Program-made: the position numbers and the translations under genes
Part shown: positions 18,252 to 27,110 of the stretch, in pieces
How the letters are laid out: the number at the start of each line of letters is the position of its first letter
Numbering within the stretch: the stretch's first letter is position 1
Notes under the pieces: generated by a model
Databases searched by the model: none
What the model saw: only the letters and a program-made list of their open reading frames with translations
Told to the model about the DNA's origin: nothing
Assembly: GCF_004361695.1 (NCBI RefSeq)
Contig: NZ_SNVW01000002.1
Location: 1 to 64,000 of the forward strand
Direction: 5' to 3'
Length of the DNA stretch: 64,000 nucleotides
DNA from: Curtobacterium flaccumfaciens
GTDB lineage: Bacteria; Actinomycetota; Actinomycetes; Actinomycetales; Microbacteriaceae

Positions 18252-19421
18252 TCAGCGCTCCGACCGCGGGATGTCGGACGTCTGGATCGGCCCGGTGAAG
18301 AGCGCCCCGTCCTGCTGGTCGGGCGTGAACAGGGCCGAGGACGACGCCGTGGACGCGGTCCGGCGCGACGCCCGCGGTTCGGCGGCCGGGTCGACCATGA
18401 GCACCCGCTGCACCGGCTGGGCGTCCGGGTGGGTGCGCTGGATCCAGGCGACGAGCTCCTCGCGGACGTAGCAGCGCAGGTCGAAGAGCGACGGGGCGTC
18501 GTGCGCGGTGACGAGCACCCGGACGTGCACGAACCCCTGCACGGCGTCCGTCACCTGCAGGACCTGCACGCGGCGGTCCCAGAGCTCGGTGCGCTCCAGG
18601 ATGTGCTCGAGCTCGGCGCGCATCTCCCCCGGCCGGACCCGCCAGTCGAGGTCGAACTCGACGGCACCGAGCAGCTCGCTGTTGGTCCGGGTCCAGTTCT
18701 CGAACGGCGTGCTCGTGAAGTACGTCGACGGCAGCACGAAGCGCCGGTCGTCCCACAGGTGCACGACGACGTAGGTGAGGGTGATCTCCTCGATCCGCCC
18801 CCACTGCTGCTCGACCACGACGACGTCGTCGACACGGATCGACCCCGAGAACGCGAGCTGCATGCCCGCGAAGACGTTGCCGAGCGTGGACTGCGCCGCG
18901 AGCCCGGCGATGACCGAGATGAGCCCGGCCGACGCGAGGACGCTGGCGCCCGCCGCCTCGACCCCCGGGAAGGTCAGCAGGATCGCGCCGACGCCGATGA
19001 TCACGAGCACGGCGACGGTCAGGCGACGGAGCACGAGCACCTGCGTGCGGATCCGCCGGGCGACCCGGTTGTCCGGCACGTCGACGCGGTAGCGGTGCAG
19101 ACCGAGGCTCTCGAGGAAGATCGCGATCTCGCACGCCAACCAGGTGCCGATGCCGATCGTCACGATGAGGAAGGTGTGCGAGACCTCGTCGCGCCACGGG
19201 TACGCGTCGGCGTCGCGCGGGATGCTCGTCGCGAACGCCGCCCACACCAGCACGACGAGGAGCATCGTCCGTGTCGGGTGCTTCGTGCGGCGGGACAGCA
19301 CGGCGGCCCAGCGCTTCCGCCGGGCGAGGGCGCGGAACACCAGGTGCAGGACGACGGCGGCGACGGCGGTGACGAGCAGCGCGAAGCCGATCGCGACGAG
19401 GAGTCGGAGGAGGATGTCCAT
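18252..19421 (-). CDS. MscS-family mechanosensitive channel
   Basis: The 389-residue protein has N-terminal helices at about 3-30, 50-68 and 80-102, then the MscS core: a pore helix with VIAGLAAQSTLGNVFAGMQLAFSGSIRVDD (here split across 174-205), the beta domain (WGRIEEITLTYVVVHLWDDR, LPSTYF) and a C-terminal alpha/beta domain. Such channels open on hypo-osmotic shock. The last 60 residues are polar and variable. It neighbours the betaine importer and trehalose genes, consistent with osmotic balance. The ATG at 19421 is abutted by GGAGGG; TTCGAT 6 nt upstream could instead be the -10 of a leaderless transcript. Confidence 0.92.
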   Translation of the reverse strand: MDILLRLLVAIGFALLVTAVAAVVLHLVFRALARRKRWAAVLSRRTKHPTRTMLLVVLVWAAFATSIPRDADAYPWRDEVSHTFLIVTIGIGTWLACEIAIFLESLGLHRYRVDVPDNRVARRIRTQVLVLRRLTVAVLVIIGVGAILLTFPGVEAAGASVLASAGLISVIAGLAAQSTLGNVFAGMQLAFSGSIRVDDVVVVEQQWGRIEEITLTYVVVHLWDDRRFVLPSTYFTSTPFENWTRTNSELLGAVEFDLDWRVRPGEMRAELEHILERTELWDRRVQVLQVTDAVQGFVHVRVLVTAHDAPSLFDLRCYVREELVAWIQRTHPDAQPVQRVLMVDPAAEPRASRRTASTASSSALFTPDQQDGALFTGPIQTSDIPRSER

Positions 19422-19535
19422 CCCTCCATCGAAGCAATGGACGACAGACGTCGTTCAGGAACGCGACCGCTCGTCACACGCGACCGCCCGTCACACGCGA
19501 CCGGTCGGACGTCGAACGCCACCAGGCGGAAGGCA

Positions 19536-19568
19536 GGAGGCGCGGTGCCGGACCGGCACCGCGCCTCC
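19536..19568. terminator. Family A palindrome ending the betaine importer operon
   Basis: A perfect 15-bp stem (GGAGGCGCGGTGCCG at 19536-19550 with its complement at 19554-19568) has a 3-nt loop. It lies 16 nt past the stop of the substrate-binding protein gene and is an apt terminator. Confidence 0.8.
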
Positions 19569-19583
19569 AGGCAGGCGGAGCCG

Positions 19584-20510
19584 CTACTTCGACGACGTGA
19601 GCGAGTCCACGTAGTCCTGGTGCTCGGACGCCCACTTCGCGGTGATCGCCGGGTACTCGCTCGTCTTCGCGCCGCTGTTCACCAGCGCGTTCTCGAGCGA
19701 GTAGAGCTGGTCGGAGTCCATCCGGAAGCCCTGCATCCACTTCGACGCCGTCGGGAAGTCGTCCTCGATGGACGCCTTGCCGATGGTGTGGATCTCCTCG
19801 TTCTTGCCGAGCGCACCCTTCGGGTCCTTCAGGTCCTTGATCGGGAACGCGTCGTACGCCCAATGCGGACGCCACAGCGTCACGACGACGTCCTCCTTCT
19901 TCGCGATCGACGCCTTGAGGTCGGCGAGCATCGCGGGCGTGGAACTCGTGATGAAGTCCATGCCGTCGAGGCCGTACTGCGGGATGACCTGGTCGGAGAC
20001 GACCTTGGTCTCGCCGGCGGCGGGCTCGATGCCGATGATCTTGTTGCCGAACTCGCTCGCGTGGGCCTTGAGCTCGTCGATCGAGTCGATGTCCGAGTAC
20101 TCGGGCACGGCGAGCTCGAGCGACGCCTGCTCGTTCCAGGAGCCGAGGTCGGTCAGCTGCTTCCCGTAGGTGTCCATGTACTGCTTGTGCGTGTTCGGCA
20201 GCCAGGTGTCGAACACGACGTCGTAGTCGCCGGACGCGAGCCCCGAGTACGCGGGTGCGACGTCGGAGTTCGTGAGCTGGACGTCGTAGCCCTTCTCCTC
20301 GAGCACGTGCTTCCACAGGTAGCTGGCCGCGGTGTCCTCGTCCCAGCCGTTGAAGACGACGACGTGCATCGACTTCTGGTCACCGTTGTCGAGGGTGCCG
20401 CTCGCGCCGTAGTAGCCCGGGGGCATGCAGGCGGAGAGGCCGACGGCGGTGGCGGCGGCGAGCGCGAGGGCTGCGACGGTGCGCTTGGTGCGGGTGTGGT
20501 TGCGCTTCAT
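19584..20510 (-). CDS. Glycine betaine/proline-type ABC transporter substrate-binding lipoprotein
   Basis: The 308-residue protein has a lipoprotein signal: basic start MKRNHTRTKR, a hydrophobic stretch and the lipobox LSAC with Cys28. The mature part resembles OpuAC/ProX: VVFNGWDEDTAASYLWKHVL, DVVFDTWLPNTHKQYMD, and WRPHWAYDAF, where Trp and Tyr would form an aromatic cage for a quaternary amine. It is the last gene of a three-gene importer (ATPase, permease, binding protein), 14 nt after the permease, with AAGGACC before the ATG. Betaine or a related osmolyte is the likely substrate. Confidence 0.92.
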   Translation of the reverse strand: MKRNHTRTKRTVAALALAAATAVGLSACMPPGYYGASGTLDNGDQKSMHVVVFNGWDEDTAASYLWKHVLEEKGYDVQLTNSDVAPAYSGLASGDYDVVFDTWLPNTHKQYMDTYGKQLTDLGSWNEQASLELAVPEYSDIDSIDELKAHASEFGNKIIGIEPAAGETKVVSDQVIPQYGLDGMDFITSSTPAMLADLKASIAKKEDVVVTLWRPHWAYDAFPIKDLKDPKGALGKNEEIHTIGKASIEDDFPTASKWMQGFRMDSDQLYSLENALVNSGAKTSEYPAITAKWASEHQDYVDSLTSSK

Positions 20511-20524
20511 GGTCTGGTCCTTCC

Positions 20525-21514
20525 TCACGCGGTGGTCGTCTGCGGCTCGCGCGGACGGTCTGCCGGTGCCGGGTCGGTGGTGGCGGCGGTCTGGGCGGTC
20601 GCCGCGTCCGGCGTCGCGGTGACGGCCGTCCGCTGCTTGCGCCTCCACGGCCTGGAGGCTCCGCTCGCGTCGCCGCCGAGCGCTGCGGTCAGGCGGTCCA
20701 GCAGGATCGCCAGGACCACGACCGACAGCCCGGCCTCGGCCCCCAGACCGACGTCGATCCGGTTCAGCGAGGCGACGATCTGCTCGCCGAGGCCGCCCGC
20801 GCCGACCATGCCGGCGATGACGACCATCGAGAGCGACAGCATGATGACCTGGTTGACGCCGGCCATGATGCTGGCCTTCGCGAGCGGGAGCTGGATCTGC
20901 CGGAGGATGCGCCACGGGCTGGAGCCGAACGCGGCACCGGCCTCGACGACCTCGCCGGGGACCCCGCGGATGCCGAGCTCGGTGAGGCGGACGCCGGGGG
21001 CCATCGCGAAGACGATGGTCGCGACGATGCCGGGGACGACGCCGACGCGGAACAGCAGCAGCGCCGGGATCAGGTACACGAAGGCCGGGGTGGTCTGCAT
21101 GAAGTCGAGGACCGGTCGGATGATCCGGCTCGCGGTGTCCGAGCGGGCGGCCCAGATGCCCAGCGGGATGCTGAACACGACGGCGAGGCCGGCCGCGACG
21201 ACGACGAGCGCGAGGGTGTCCATCGCGTTCGTCCACTGGCCGACGCTCACGATGAACAGCAGGCCGATCGCGGCGCCGAGGGCGAGCTTCCAGCCCTTCG
21301 CGACGAACGCCAGGACGACGAGGACCGCGATGACGACCCAGAACGGCGGCGTGGAGAGGAAGTACTCCATCCACGCGTCCATCCAGGTGAACACGTAGCG
21401 GACGACGTCGAAGAAGCCGGACAGGTAGGTGGTGATCCAGTCGACGACGGCTGCGACCCAGGTGCCGAGGGGCAGGTGGAAGTCGCCGAAGGAGTTGGTG
21501 CCGGGGGTGATCAT
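20525..21514 (-). CDS. Glycine betaine/proline-type ABC transporter permease
   Basis: The 329-residue permease starts at the ATG at 21514, overlapping the ATPase stop by four bases (ATGA). It has about seven hydrophobic segments, and the inner-membrane permease loop [32 protein letters not shown] (cut here at 218-249) has the EAA...G pattern that docks on the ATPase. [19 protein letters not shown] is typical of ProW/OpuAB. The C-terminal 45 residues are polar, rich in Ala, Thr and Pro, and likely cytoplasmic. It forms the membrane channel of the osmolyte importer. Confidence 0.93.
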   Translation of the reverse strand: MITPGTNSFGDFHLPLGTWVAAVVDWITTYLSGFFDVVRYVFTWMDAWMEYFLSTPPFWVVIAVLVVLAFVAKGWKLALGAAIGLLFIVSVGQWTNAMDTLALVVVAAGLAVVFSIPLGIWAARSDTASRIIRPVLDFMQTTPAFVYLIPALLLFRVGVVPGIVATIVFAMAPGVRLTELGIRGVPGEVVEAGAAFGSSPWRILRQIQLPLAKASIMAGVNQVIMLSLSMVVIAGMVGAGGLGEQIVASLNRIDVGLGAEAGLSVVVLAILLDRLTAALGGDASGASRPWRRKQRTAVTATPDAATAQTAATTDPAPADRPREPQTTTA

Positions 21515-22965
21515 GCGTGGTCTCCTTCGGTGGCGGAGGGCTGGCCGGGCTCGTCGGTGGCGGGCTCGCCGACGGGCTCGCGGACGGGCTCGTCGGTGGC
21601 GGGCTCGTCGACGGGCTCGCGGACGGGCTCGTCGGTGACGACGGGCGCCTCGCCGGTCGCGGCGAGGGTCGAGTCCATGTCGGAGTCGGAGATGCGGGTG
21701 ACCGGCTCGAGCACCGGGATCGGCATCGTCGCGGTCGGCACGTTCCCGAGTGCCGCCAGGAGCGTCACGCGCGGGACGACGCCGAGCAGGCGCTCCTCGT
21801 CGTCCACGACGGCGATCGGCAGCGGCGACTCGACGGCGAGCTCGAACAGGTCGGTGAGCGCCGTGTCCGGGGCGACCCGCGCGTACTCGGTGTTCACGAT
21901 GGCGTCGAGGTTCGTGTCCCCGGCCTTCACCTGCCGCATCACGTGGCGGTCGCGCACCCAGCCCTCGAGCTTCCGGCCGCGCCCCGTGACGAAGACGGCC
22001 GCGGTCTGCAGGTCGCGCATCGTGCGGAGCGCACCGCGCGGGCCGACGGTCAGCGGCACCACGGCCCGTGCGGGCTCCATGACGCTCGCCGCGGTGAGCA
22101 CGCGGGCCCGGTCGACGTCCTGCACGAACTGGGCGACGTAGTCGTTCGCCGGGTCGGTGAGGATGTCCTCCGGCGACCCGATCTGGACGATCCGGCCGTC
22201 GCGCATCACGGCGATGCGGTCCCCCAGGAACATGGCCTCGTTGAGGTCGTGGGTGATGAAGACGATCGTCTTGCCGAGCCGCTGCTGCAGGTCGACGAGC
22301 TGCTCCTGCATCTCGCGGCGGATGAGCGGGTCGAGGGCGCTGAACGCCTCGTCCATGAGCAGGACGTCGGTCTCGGCGGCGAGCGCACGGGCGATGCCGA
22401 CGCGCTGCTGCATGCCGCCGGAGAGCTCGTCCGGCTTGGCGTCGGCCCAGACGTCGAGGCCGACGAGGCCGATGACCTCGCGGGCCTTCGCGAGCCGGGT
22501 CGTCTTGTCGACGCCGTTCACCTCGAGGCCGTAGGCGACGTTCTCGAGCACGGTGCGGTGCGGCAGCAGCGCGAAGTGCTGGAACACCATCGAGACGCTC
22601 GTGCGCCGGATCTCGCGGATCTCCTTCGGCGTGGCCTTCGTGACGGTCCGGCCGCCGATCTCGACCGTGCCGGCGGTCGGTTCGAGCAGACCGTTCAGCA
22701 TCCGGATGAGCGTCGACTTGCCGGAGCCGGAGAGGCCCATGACGACGAAGATCTCGCCGGGGCGCACGTCGAAGGACGCGTCGATGACGGCCGCGGAGCC
22801 GAGGTCGCGGACCTCGTCGCGGGACGCGCCGGCGGCCAGACGGCGGACCGCCTCGCCGGGGCGTCGGCCGAACACCTTGTAGGCGCCGTGCACGCTGACG
22901 GCGGGCACGCCGTTGGGGTCGTCCGGCGTCGTGGCACGCCGGTCCTGGGGTGGTGCGATGGTCAA
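21511..22965 (-). CDS. Glycine betaine/proline-type ABC transporter ATPase with CBS domains
   Basis: About 484 residues from a TTG start at 22965, which has AGGAG five nt upstream. The ATPase has Walker [10 protein letters not shown], the Q loop [12 protein letters not shown], signature [15 protein letters not shown] and Walker [14 protein letters not shown]. Two CBS domains follow (about 325-445), as in ProV/OpuAA, where they sense ionic strength or nucleotides. The tail holds a 13-residue repeat of [13 protein letters not shown] type, encoded by a 39-bp DNA repeat. Longer upstream frames are dismissed because they are Arg-rich and unlike ABC proteins. Domain assignment is firm; substrate is inferred from the family. 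Confidence 0.93.
   Translation of the reverse strand: MTIAPPQDRRATTPDDPNGVPAVSVHGAYKVFGRRPGEAVRRLAAGASRDEVRDLGSAAVIDASFDVRPGEIFVVMGLSGSGKSTLIRMLNGLLEPTAGTVEIGGRTVTKATPKEIREIRRTSVSMVFQHFALLPHRTVLENVAYGLEVNGVDKTTRLAKAREVIGLVGLDVWADAKPDELSGGMQQRVGIARALAAETDVLLMDEAFSALDPLIRREMQEQLVDLQQRLGKTIVFITHDLNEAMFLGDRIAVMRDGRIVQIGSPEDILTDPANDYVAQFVQDVDRARVLTAASVMEPARAVVPLTVGPRGALRTMRDLQTAAVFVTGRGRKLEGWVRDRHVMRQVKAGDTNLDAIVNTEYARVAPDTALTDLFELAVESPLPIAVVDDEERLLGVVPRVTLLAALGNVPTATMPIPVLEPVTRISDSDMDSTLAATGEAPVVTDEPVREPVDEPATDEPVREPVGEPATDEPGQPSATEGDHA
21545..21645. repeat. 39-bp in-frame tandem repeat in the ATPase C-terminal tail
   Basis: About two and a half near-identical copies of a 39-bp unit beginning GCTCGTCGGTGGCGGGCTCG encode the repeating Glu/Pro-rich tail of the ABC ATPase. 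The unit is 13 codons, so copy-number change is frame-neutral. Confidence 0.85.
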
Positions 22966-23424
22966 CGGTTCTCCTCGCGCGACCGTGGCGCGGGAGGGCG
23001 CACGGCGATCGCGGTGTGGTTGCGGACGGGTCGTCCGGCACCGTGTTCGGCGGCACCGCATCGAGCCCGCGCGCCGGTTGTCCATCACCGGGCTGGCGCA
23101 GGGCGAGCGATCACGCACGCGGGGGTCGTACTCGGGACGACCCCGGTCCGGCCGACCGTACGGTCACCGCGAGCGCTGCACTGGTGGGCACTGCTCGGAT
23201 GGACGCGTCCTGATCGTCGGTGTCCCCTGAAGGGACGTTCAAGGCTATCGGCGGTTGTCCCCCGTCGCGAATCGCGGTCCGCCGGAATCCCGGCACCGGT
23301 GTACCCCGAACACGGCGTGTCGCCCACGCTGCTGCCGATCGGGATCGTGACCGGTTCGTTACGGTTCAGCCGACTCGCATCTTTGTGTGCCGCCCCGCTC
23401 CGACGCACCTGTAGCGTGTCGCGC
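22966..23424. other. 459-bp divergent intergenic region, betaine importer and asparagine permease
   Basis: No gene is supported here; the open frames are Arg-rich and unlike any family. It is less GC-rich near 23220-23420. Visible are the small inverted repeat GTCCC-N5-GGGAC (23222-23236), a weak minus-strand -10 TAGCCT (plus 23242-23247) that could start a roughly 270-nt leader for the importer operon, and the plus-strand -10 of ansP at 23412. The long leader could hold osmotic control, but I recognise no known riboswitch. Confidence 0.5.
23412..23417 (+). promoter_or_regulatory. -10 box of a leaderless promoter for ansP
   Basis: TAGCGT ends 7 nt before the ATG at 23425. No ribosome site is visible before the start, in agreement with a leaderless message. 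Confidence 0.55.
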
Positions 23425-24972
23425 ATGACAGCGCAGAACGACACCGGGGTGGACCGCGCGCCCGCGAACGACTTCTCGCACGAGCAGGAGGGCTACCAGC
23501 ACGGTCTGAAGCCCCGGCAACTGCAGATGATCGCCATCGGCGGCGCGATCGGCACCGGCCTCTTCCTCGGCGCCGGCGGACGCCTGCACACAGCGGGCCC
23601 GGCGCTCGCGCTGACCTACCTGATCGCGGGCATCTTCGCGTTCTTCATCCTCCGTGCGCTCGGCGAGCTCGTGCTGCACCGCCCCTCGTCGGGGTCGTTC
23701 ATCTCGTACGCCCGCGAGTTCTACGGCGAGAAGTTCGCCTACGCCGCCGGCTGGATGTACTTCCTCAACTGGGCGATGACCTCGATCGTGGACACCACCG
23801 CGGTCGCGATCTACCTGCAGTACTGGTCGGCGTTCACCGCGGCGCCGCAGTGGCTGCTCGCGCTCATCGCCCTCGTCGTCGTGCTCGCGGCCAACATGGT
23901 CGCGGTCAAGGTCTTCGGTGAGCTCGAGTTCTGGTTCGCGCTCATCAAGGTCGCCGCGCTCGTGACCTTCCTGGTCGTCGCGATCATCTGGCTCGTCTTC
24001 GCGTTCCCGGTCGAGGCCGGCGGCGAAGCCGTCCGCACCGGGTTCTCGATCTGGGGCGACAACGGCGGGCTCTTCCCGAACGGCGTGCTCCCCGCCGTCA
24101 TCGTGATCCAGGGCGTCGTGTTCGCGTACGCGGCCATCGAGCTCGTCGGCACCGCCTCGGGCGAGACCCAGAACACCGAGAAGGTCATCCCCCGCGCGAT
24201 CAACTCCGTGGTCTTCCGCATCGCGGTCTTCTACGTCGGCTCGATCGTGCTGCTCTCCCTGCTCCTGCCGTACACCGCGTACAAGGAGGGCGAGAGCCCC
24301 TTCGTGACGTTCTTCTCGTCGCTCGGCAACCCGCAGGTCGGGTCGATCGTCGGCGGCATCATGAACTTCGTGGTGCTCACCGCCGCGCTGTCGTCGCTGA
24401 ACGCCGGCCTCTACTCGACCGGCCGCGCACTGCACTCGATGGGCATGAACGGGTCCGCCCCGAAGTGGACCACCAAGATGTCGAAGGGCGGCGTGCCGTA
24501 CGCCGGCATCCTGCTCACCGCGGCCTTCACCGTCGCGGGCGTCGTGCTCAACTACTTCGTGCCGAGCCAGGCCTTCGAGATCGCGCTCAACATCGCCAGC
24601 CTCGGCATCATCACGGCGTGGGGGACGATCATCCTCTGCCAGATGCGCCTGCGGCAGTGGGCGAAGCAGGGCCTCGCGAAGGAACCGACGTTCCGGCTGC
24701 CGGGCGCGCCGGTCACCGCGTGGTTGACGCTCGCGTTCCTGGCCTCGGTCATCGTCCTGATGGCGATCGACTACCCCGTCGGCACCTACACGATCGCCTC
24801 GCTCGTCATCGTGATCCCGCTGCTCATCGTCGGCTGGTTCCTGCAGCGTGACCGGATCCTCCGCATCGCCGCCCTCCGCGAGGGTGTCACCGGGCCGTAC
24901 CCGATCACCGGGCGGGATCCGGCCAACCAGGTGCGCCGCGGCACGGACGACGAGGGCGACGACACCGACTGA
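23425..24972 (+). CDS. ansP: Amino acid permease of the APC superfamily, probably L-asparagine permease
   Basis: The 515-residue protein has 12 predicted transmembrane helices. The N-terminal [16 protein letters not shown] is the APC substrate-binding first helix; [19 protein letters not shown] and [20 protein letters not shown] match the AnsP branch as I know it, as do [19 protein letters not shown] and [10 protein letters not shown]. Asparagine is therefore the best guess, though D-serine/glycine or aromatic permeases are close relatives. The start at 23425 is set by the leaderless-type -10. The gene is alone and divergent from the betaine importer. Confidence 0.88.
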   Translation: MTAQNDTGVDRAPANDFSHEQEGYQHGLKPRQLQMIAIGGAIGTGLFLGAGGRLHTAGPALALTYLIAGIFAFFILRALGELVLHRPSSGSFISYAREFYGEKFAYAAGWMYFLNWAMTSIVDTTAVAIYLQYWSAFTAAPQWLLALIALVVVLAANMVAVKVFGELEFWFALIKVAALVTFLVVAIIWLVFAFPVEAGGEAVRTGFSIWGDNGGLFPNGVLPAVIVIQGVVFAYAAIELVGTASGETQNTEKVIPRAINSVVFRIAVFYVGSIVLLSLLLPYTAYKEGESPFVTFFSSLGNPQVGSIVGGIMNFVVLTAALSSLNAGLYSTGRALHSMGMNGSAPKWTTKMSKGGVPYAGILLTAAFTVAGVVLNYFVPSQAFEIALNIASLGIITAWGTIILCQMRLRQWAKQGLAKEPTFRLPGAPVTAWLTLAFLASVIVLMAIDYPVGTYTIASLVIVIPLLIVGWFLQRDRILRIAALREGVTGPYPITGRDPANQVRRGTDDEGDDTD

Positions 24973-25072
24973 CGCAGGCCCACGGGCGGCGGTCCGTGCG
25001 CTCCGCGGGTACGCCGCTGTCCGGTTCGCGACACGGGCCGCCCTCGGATGGCTGGTGTCCGGCACCCCTCGG

Positions 25073-25078
25073 TACGAT
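25073..25078 (+). promoter_or_regulatory. -10 box of a leaderless promoter for the small gene at 25085
   Basis: TACGAT ends 6 nt before the GTG at 25085. The spacing and hexamer match other leaderless starts in this window and decide the start codon. Confidence 0.55.
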
Positions 25079-25084
25079 CGGCGG

Positions 25085-25390
25085 GTGCCGGACACTTCTG
25101 CCTCCCCCACGCTCGATCTCCAGCTGACCTGGCGAGGCACGTTCGGACGTGTCCGGGTCTTCGACGACCGGGTCACCGCGGAGACGAGCTACGAGCGCGA
25201 CGGTCTGACGGCGGTGCCGATGGACGAGGTCGACGGGTGGCGGGTCGGGCCGTGCGACTTCGATGCGGTCTGCGTCGAGTTCGTCACACCGGACGACACC
25301 TACCGCGTGCTGCTCGACACCTCCGACGAACGACTGGCCGAGCTGGCGCTCCGCCGGGTGCTCGGCACGCCCCTGCCGCAGGAGTCCTGA
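25085..25390 (+). CDS. Hypothetical protein, 101 residues
   Basis: The protein begins MPDTSASPTLDLQLTWRGTF (from GTG) and is soluble and acidic, without signal or membrane segments. Alternating hydrophobic strands (LDLQLTWRG, RVRVFDD, VCVEFVTPDDTYRVLLD) suggest a small beta-rich fold, with a C-terminal helix (ERLAELALRRVLG). I recognise no family. The start is chosen because a TACGAT -10 lies 6 nt upstream. It stands alone between ansP and the convergent glyoxalase-fold gene. Confidence 0.65.
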   Translation: MPDTSASPTLDLQLTWRGTFGRVRVFDDRVTAETSYERDGLTAVPMDEVDGWRVGPCDFDAVCVEFVTPDDTYRVLLDTSDERLAELALRRVLGTPLPQES

Positions 25391-25423
25391 CCCCGCTCGG
25401 TCACCGACCGACCGCGACCTCGC

Positions 25424-26260
25424 TCAGTCGCCGTCCGGCGCGAACTGCGTGACCCGGAACGTCGCGCCCTGCGGGTCCTGGAGCTCGGCCGCCCGCGTCC
25501 AGAACCCGTCCCAGGTGTCGAGCACGCGGCCGCCGAGCCGCTCCGCCAGCGCCGCGGCGTCGTCGCGGTCGGCCACGCTGAACGACACGTGCCAGTCGTC
25601 GGGGCCCGCGTCGATCCGTGCCAACGCCCCGATCACGTCGGCGAAGCCCTCGGGAGCGCCCACCTGGCGTTCCCGGATGTCCGGGTCGGACGTCGCAGCG
25701 AGGTGGTCGCCGTACCCGGGCAGGCGGACCATCGCGCTCGGCCCCTCGCGAACGTCGGACACCTGCCACCCGAAGAGCCGCTCGTAGAACGCGACGGCCG
25801 TCTCCGGCTCGCGGGAGCGCAGGTCGCTGAAGACCCACCCGCCGGGAGCGTTGATGTGCTGCGCACCGACCCGCTCCCGCGCCTGCCAGAGCGCGAACGC
25901 GGCACCGCGGGGATCGATGCAGTCGACACCGCGGCCGGCGGAGCCACCGGGCCCGGCGTCCGCGGGTTCGGCGGCGGTCCCGCCGAGTTCGACCACGCGA
26001 GCGGCGGTCGCGTCGGCGTCGTCCACCGCGATGTACGTGGTCCACGTCGCAGGGTCGTCGCTCGAGGCGATCGCCCCGACGTCCCGCCCGTCGATGCTGA
26101 CGATGCGGTAGGAGCCGGGAGCGCCCGGCGGCAGGCGCTCGTCGACGTCCCACCCGAACAGGCCGGTGTAGAAGGCCGTTGCGCCGTCGGGATCGGGGTG
26201 GCGGGCCTCGATCCAGCTCGGCACGCCCTGCGGGTACGAGCGAGGGGTCGTGTCGGTCAT
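25424..26260 (-). CDS. Two-domain VOC (glyoxalase/bleomycin-resistance fold) protein
   Basis: The 278-residue protein has two tandem vicinal-oxygen-chelate domains (about 8-125 and 138-275). Each has the characteristic pattern seen in SWIEARHPDPDGATAFYTGLFGWDV and WVFSDLRSREPETAVAFYERLFGWQV, split at shorter lengths here (residues 14-38 and 140-165). Such two-domain proteins are often annotated as hydroxylases or lactoylglutathione lyase-like, but the metal and substrate are unknown. An AGGAGGAACC ribosome site precedes the ATG at 26260. Confidence 0.85.
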   Translation of the reverse strand: MTDTTPRSYPQGVPSWIEARHPDPDGATAFYTGLFGWDVDERLPPGAPGSYRIVSIDGRDVGAIASSDDPATWTTYIAVDDADATAARVVELGGTAAEPADAGPGGSAGRGVDCIDPRGAAFALWQARERVGAQHINAPGGWVFSDLRSREPETAVAFYERLFGWQVSDVREGPSAMVRLPGYGDHLAATSDPDIRERQVGAPEGFADVIGALARIDAGPDDWHVSFSVADRDDAAALAERLGGRVLDTWDGFWTRAAELQDPQGATFRVTQFAPDGD

Positions 26261-26356
26261 GGTTCCTCCTCCTGCGTCGGCCGGCGATCCACCGGGTGCC
26301 ACTGGTCTACCCCGGACCGCCGACGCCGGCACGCGCCGGCCGCGGCGCAGACCGGT

Positions 26357-26385
26357 GCTGGCGCGGAAGCCCGGGGCGCGCCAGC
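26357..26385 (-). terminator. Terminator-like hairpin after the PepSY lipoprotein gene
   Basis: Arms GCTGGCGCG (26357-26365) and CGCGCCAGC (26377-26385) with an 11-nt loop lie 35 nt past the stop at 26420 on the minus strand. Confidence 0.55.
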
Positions 26386-26419
26386 CGGGGCGTGCCGGCA
26401 GCGGCACCGACGACCGCGC

Positions 26420-27061
26420 TCAGTCGTCGGTGTCGACCTCGTCCGTGACGACCGCGCCCGAGCCGGCGTCGATGCGGACGCTGTGCTTCGTGCCGGACGA
26501 GTCGCGGACGTCGCCCTCCCAGACGACCTTCCCGAGGTGGTCGTCGAGACCGAGCTCGGTGATCGTGCCGGCGTGCAGGTCCTCGAACTTCCGGACGGCG
26601 TCGCTGACGTCGAGGTCGGCCGCGGCGACGAAGCGCTCGTTCTCGGCCACGTCGTCCGCGTCGGACTGCTCGGTGCGGGGCGAGCCGTTCACCGCGCTGC
26701 CGTCGGCGTTGGTGTGCACCTCGTGCTCGGCGCCGTCGCCGGTCACGACGAGGACCTCGTAGGCGGAGGCGTTCTGCTCCTGCTCGATCGAGATCACGGT
26801 GCCGGACTCGACGGCCTTCCGGGCGGTCTCGACGGCGGCGAGCAGCGACTCGTTCGACGCGGCGTCGGCGGTGCTGCCCGAGGCCCCGCCGGTCGCCGCG
26901 CTGCTGTTGCCCGCGCCGGAGCCGGCGTCGGCGGAGTCCGCGTCATCGGACGCACACCCGACGAGGGCGAGGGAGGCCAGGAGCGGCAGCGCGGCGAGTC
27001 CGGCGATGCGGCGCGCGGTGCGGCTGGTGGTGCGGACGGTGTCGTTCTGGAGAGCGTTCAT
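26420..27061 (-). CDS. PepSY-domain lipoprotein linked to a two-component system
   Basis: The 213-residue protein has a lipoprotein signal with lipobox LVGC (Cys36), a low-complexity Ala/Ser/Gly/Asp linker (about 37-68) and two PepSY-like repeats (about 69-135 and 142-210), each of the form helix then strand with EVLVVTGDGAEHEVHTNADG and GKVVWEGDVRDSSGTKHSVR-type hairpins. PepSY lipoproteins are exported and often modulate sensor kinases or envelope proteases. It lies 49 nt after the kinase gene, and a direct repeat matching one before the response regulator lies 25 nt upstream of its start, suggesting direct control by that regulator. It may report envelope state back to the kinase. Confidence 0.85.
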   Translation of the reverse strand: MNALQNDTVRTTSRTARRIAGLAALPLLASLALVGCASDDADSADAGSGAGNSSAATGGASGSTADAASNESLLAAVETARKAVESGTVISIEQEQNASAYEVLVVTGDGAEHEVHTNADGSAVNGSPRTEQSDADDVAENERFVAAADLDVSDAVRKFEDLHAGTITELGLDDHLGKVVWEGDVRDSSGTKHSVRIDAGSGAVVTDEVDTDD

Positions 27062-27085
27062 GTCGGCAAGACTGCCGACCGGGTG

Positions 27086-27103
27086 CTGAAGCGGACCTGA
27101 AGC
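27086..27103 (-). promoter_or_regulatory. Predicted response-regulator site before the PepSY lipoprotein gene
   Basis: Two copies of CTGAAGC on the plus strand (27086-27092 and 27097-27103) are spaced 11 bp start to start, one helical turn, as for OmpR/PhoB-family regulators. The same pair occurs before the response regulator gene at 29204-29221. Confidence 0.65.
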
Positions 27104-27110
27104 AGCCTGG

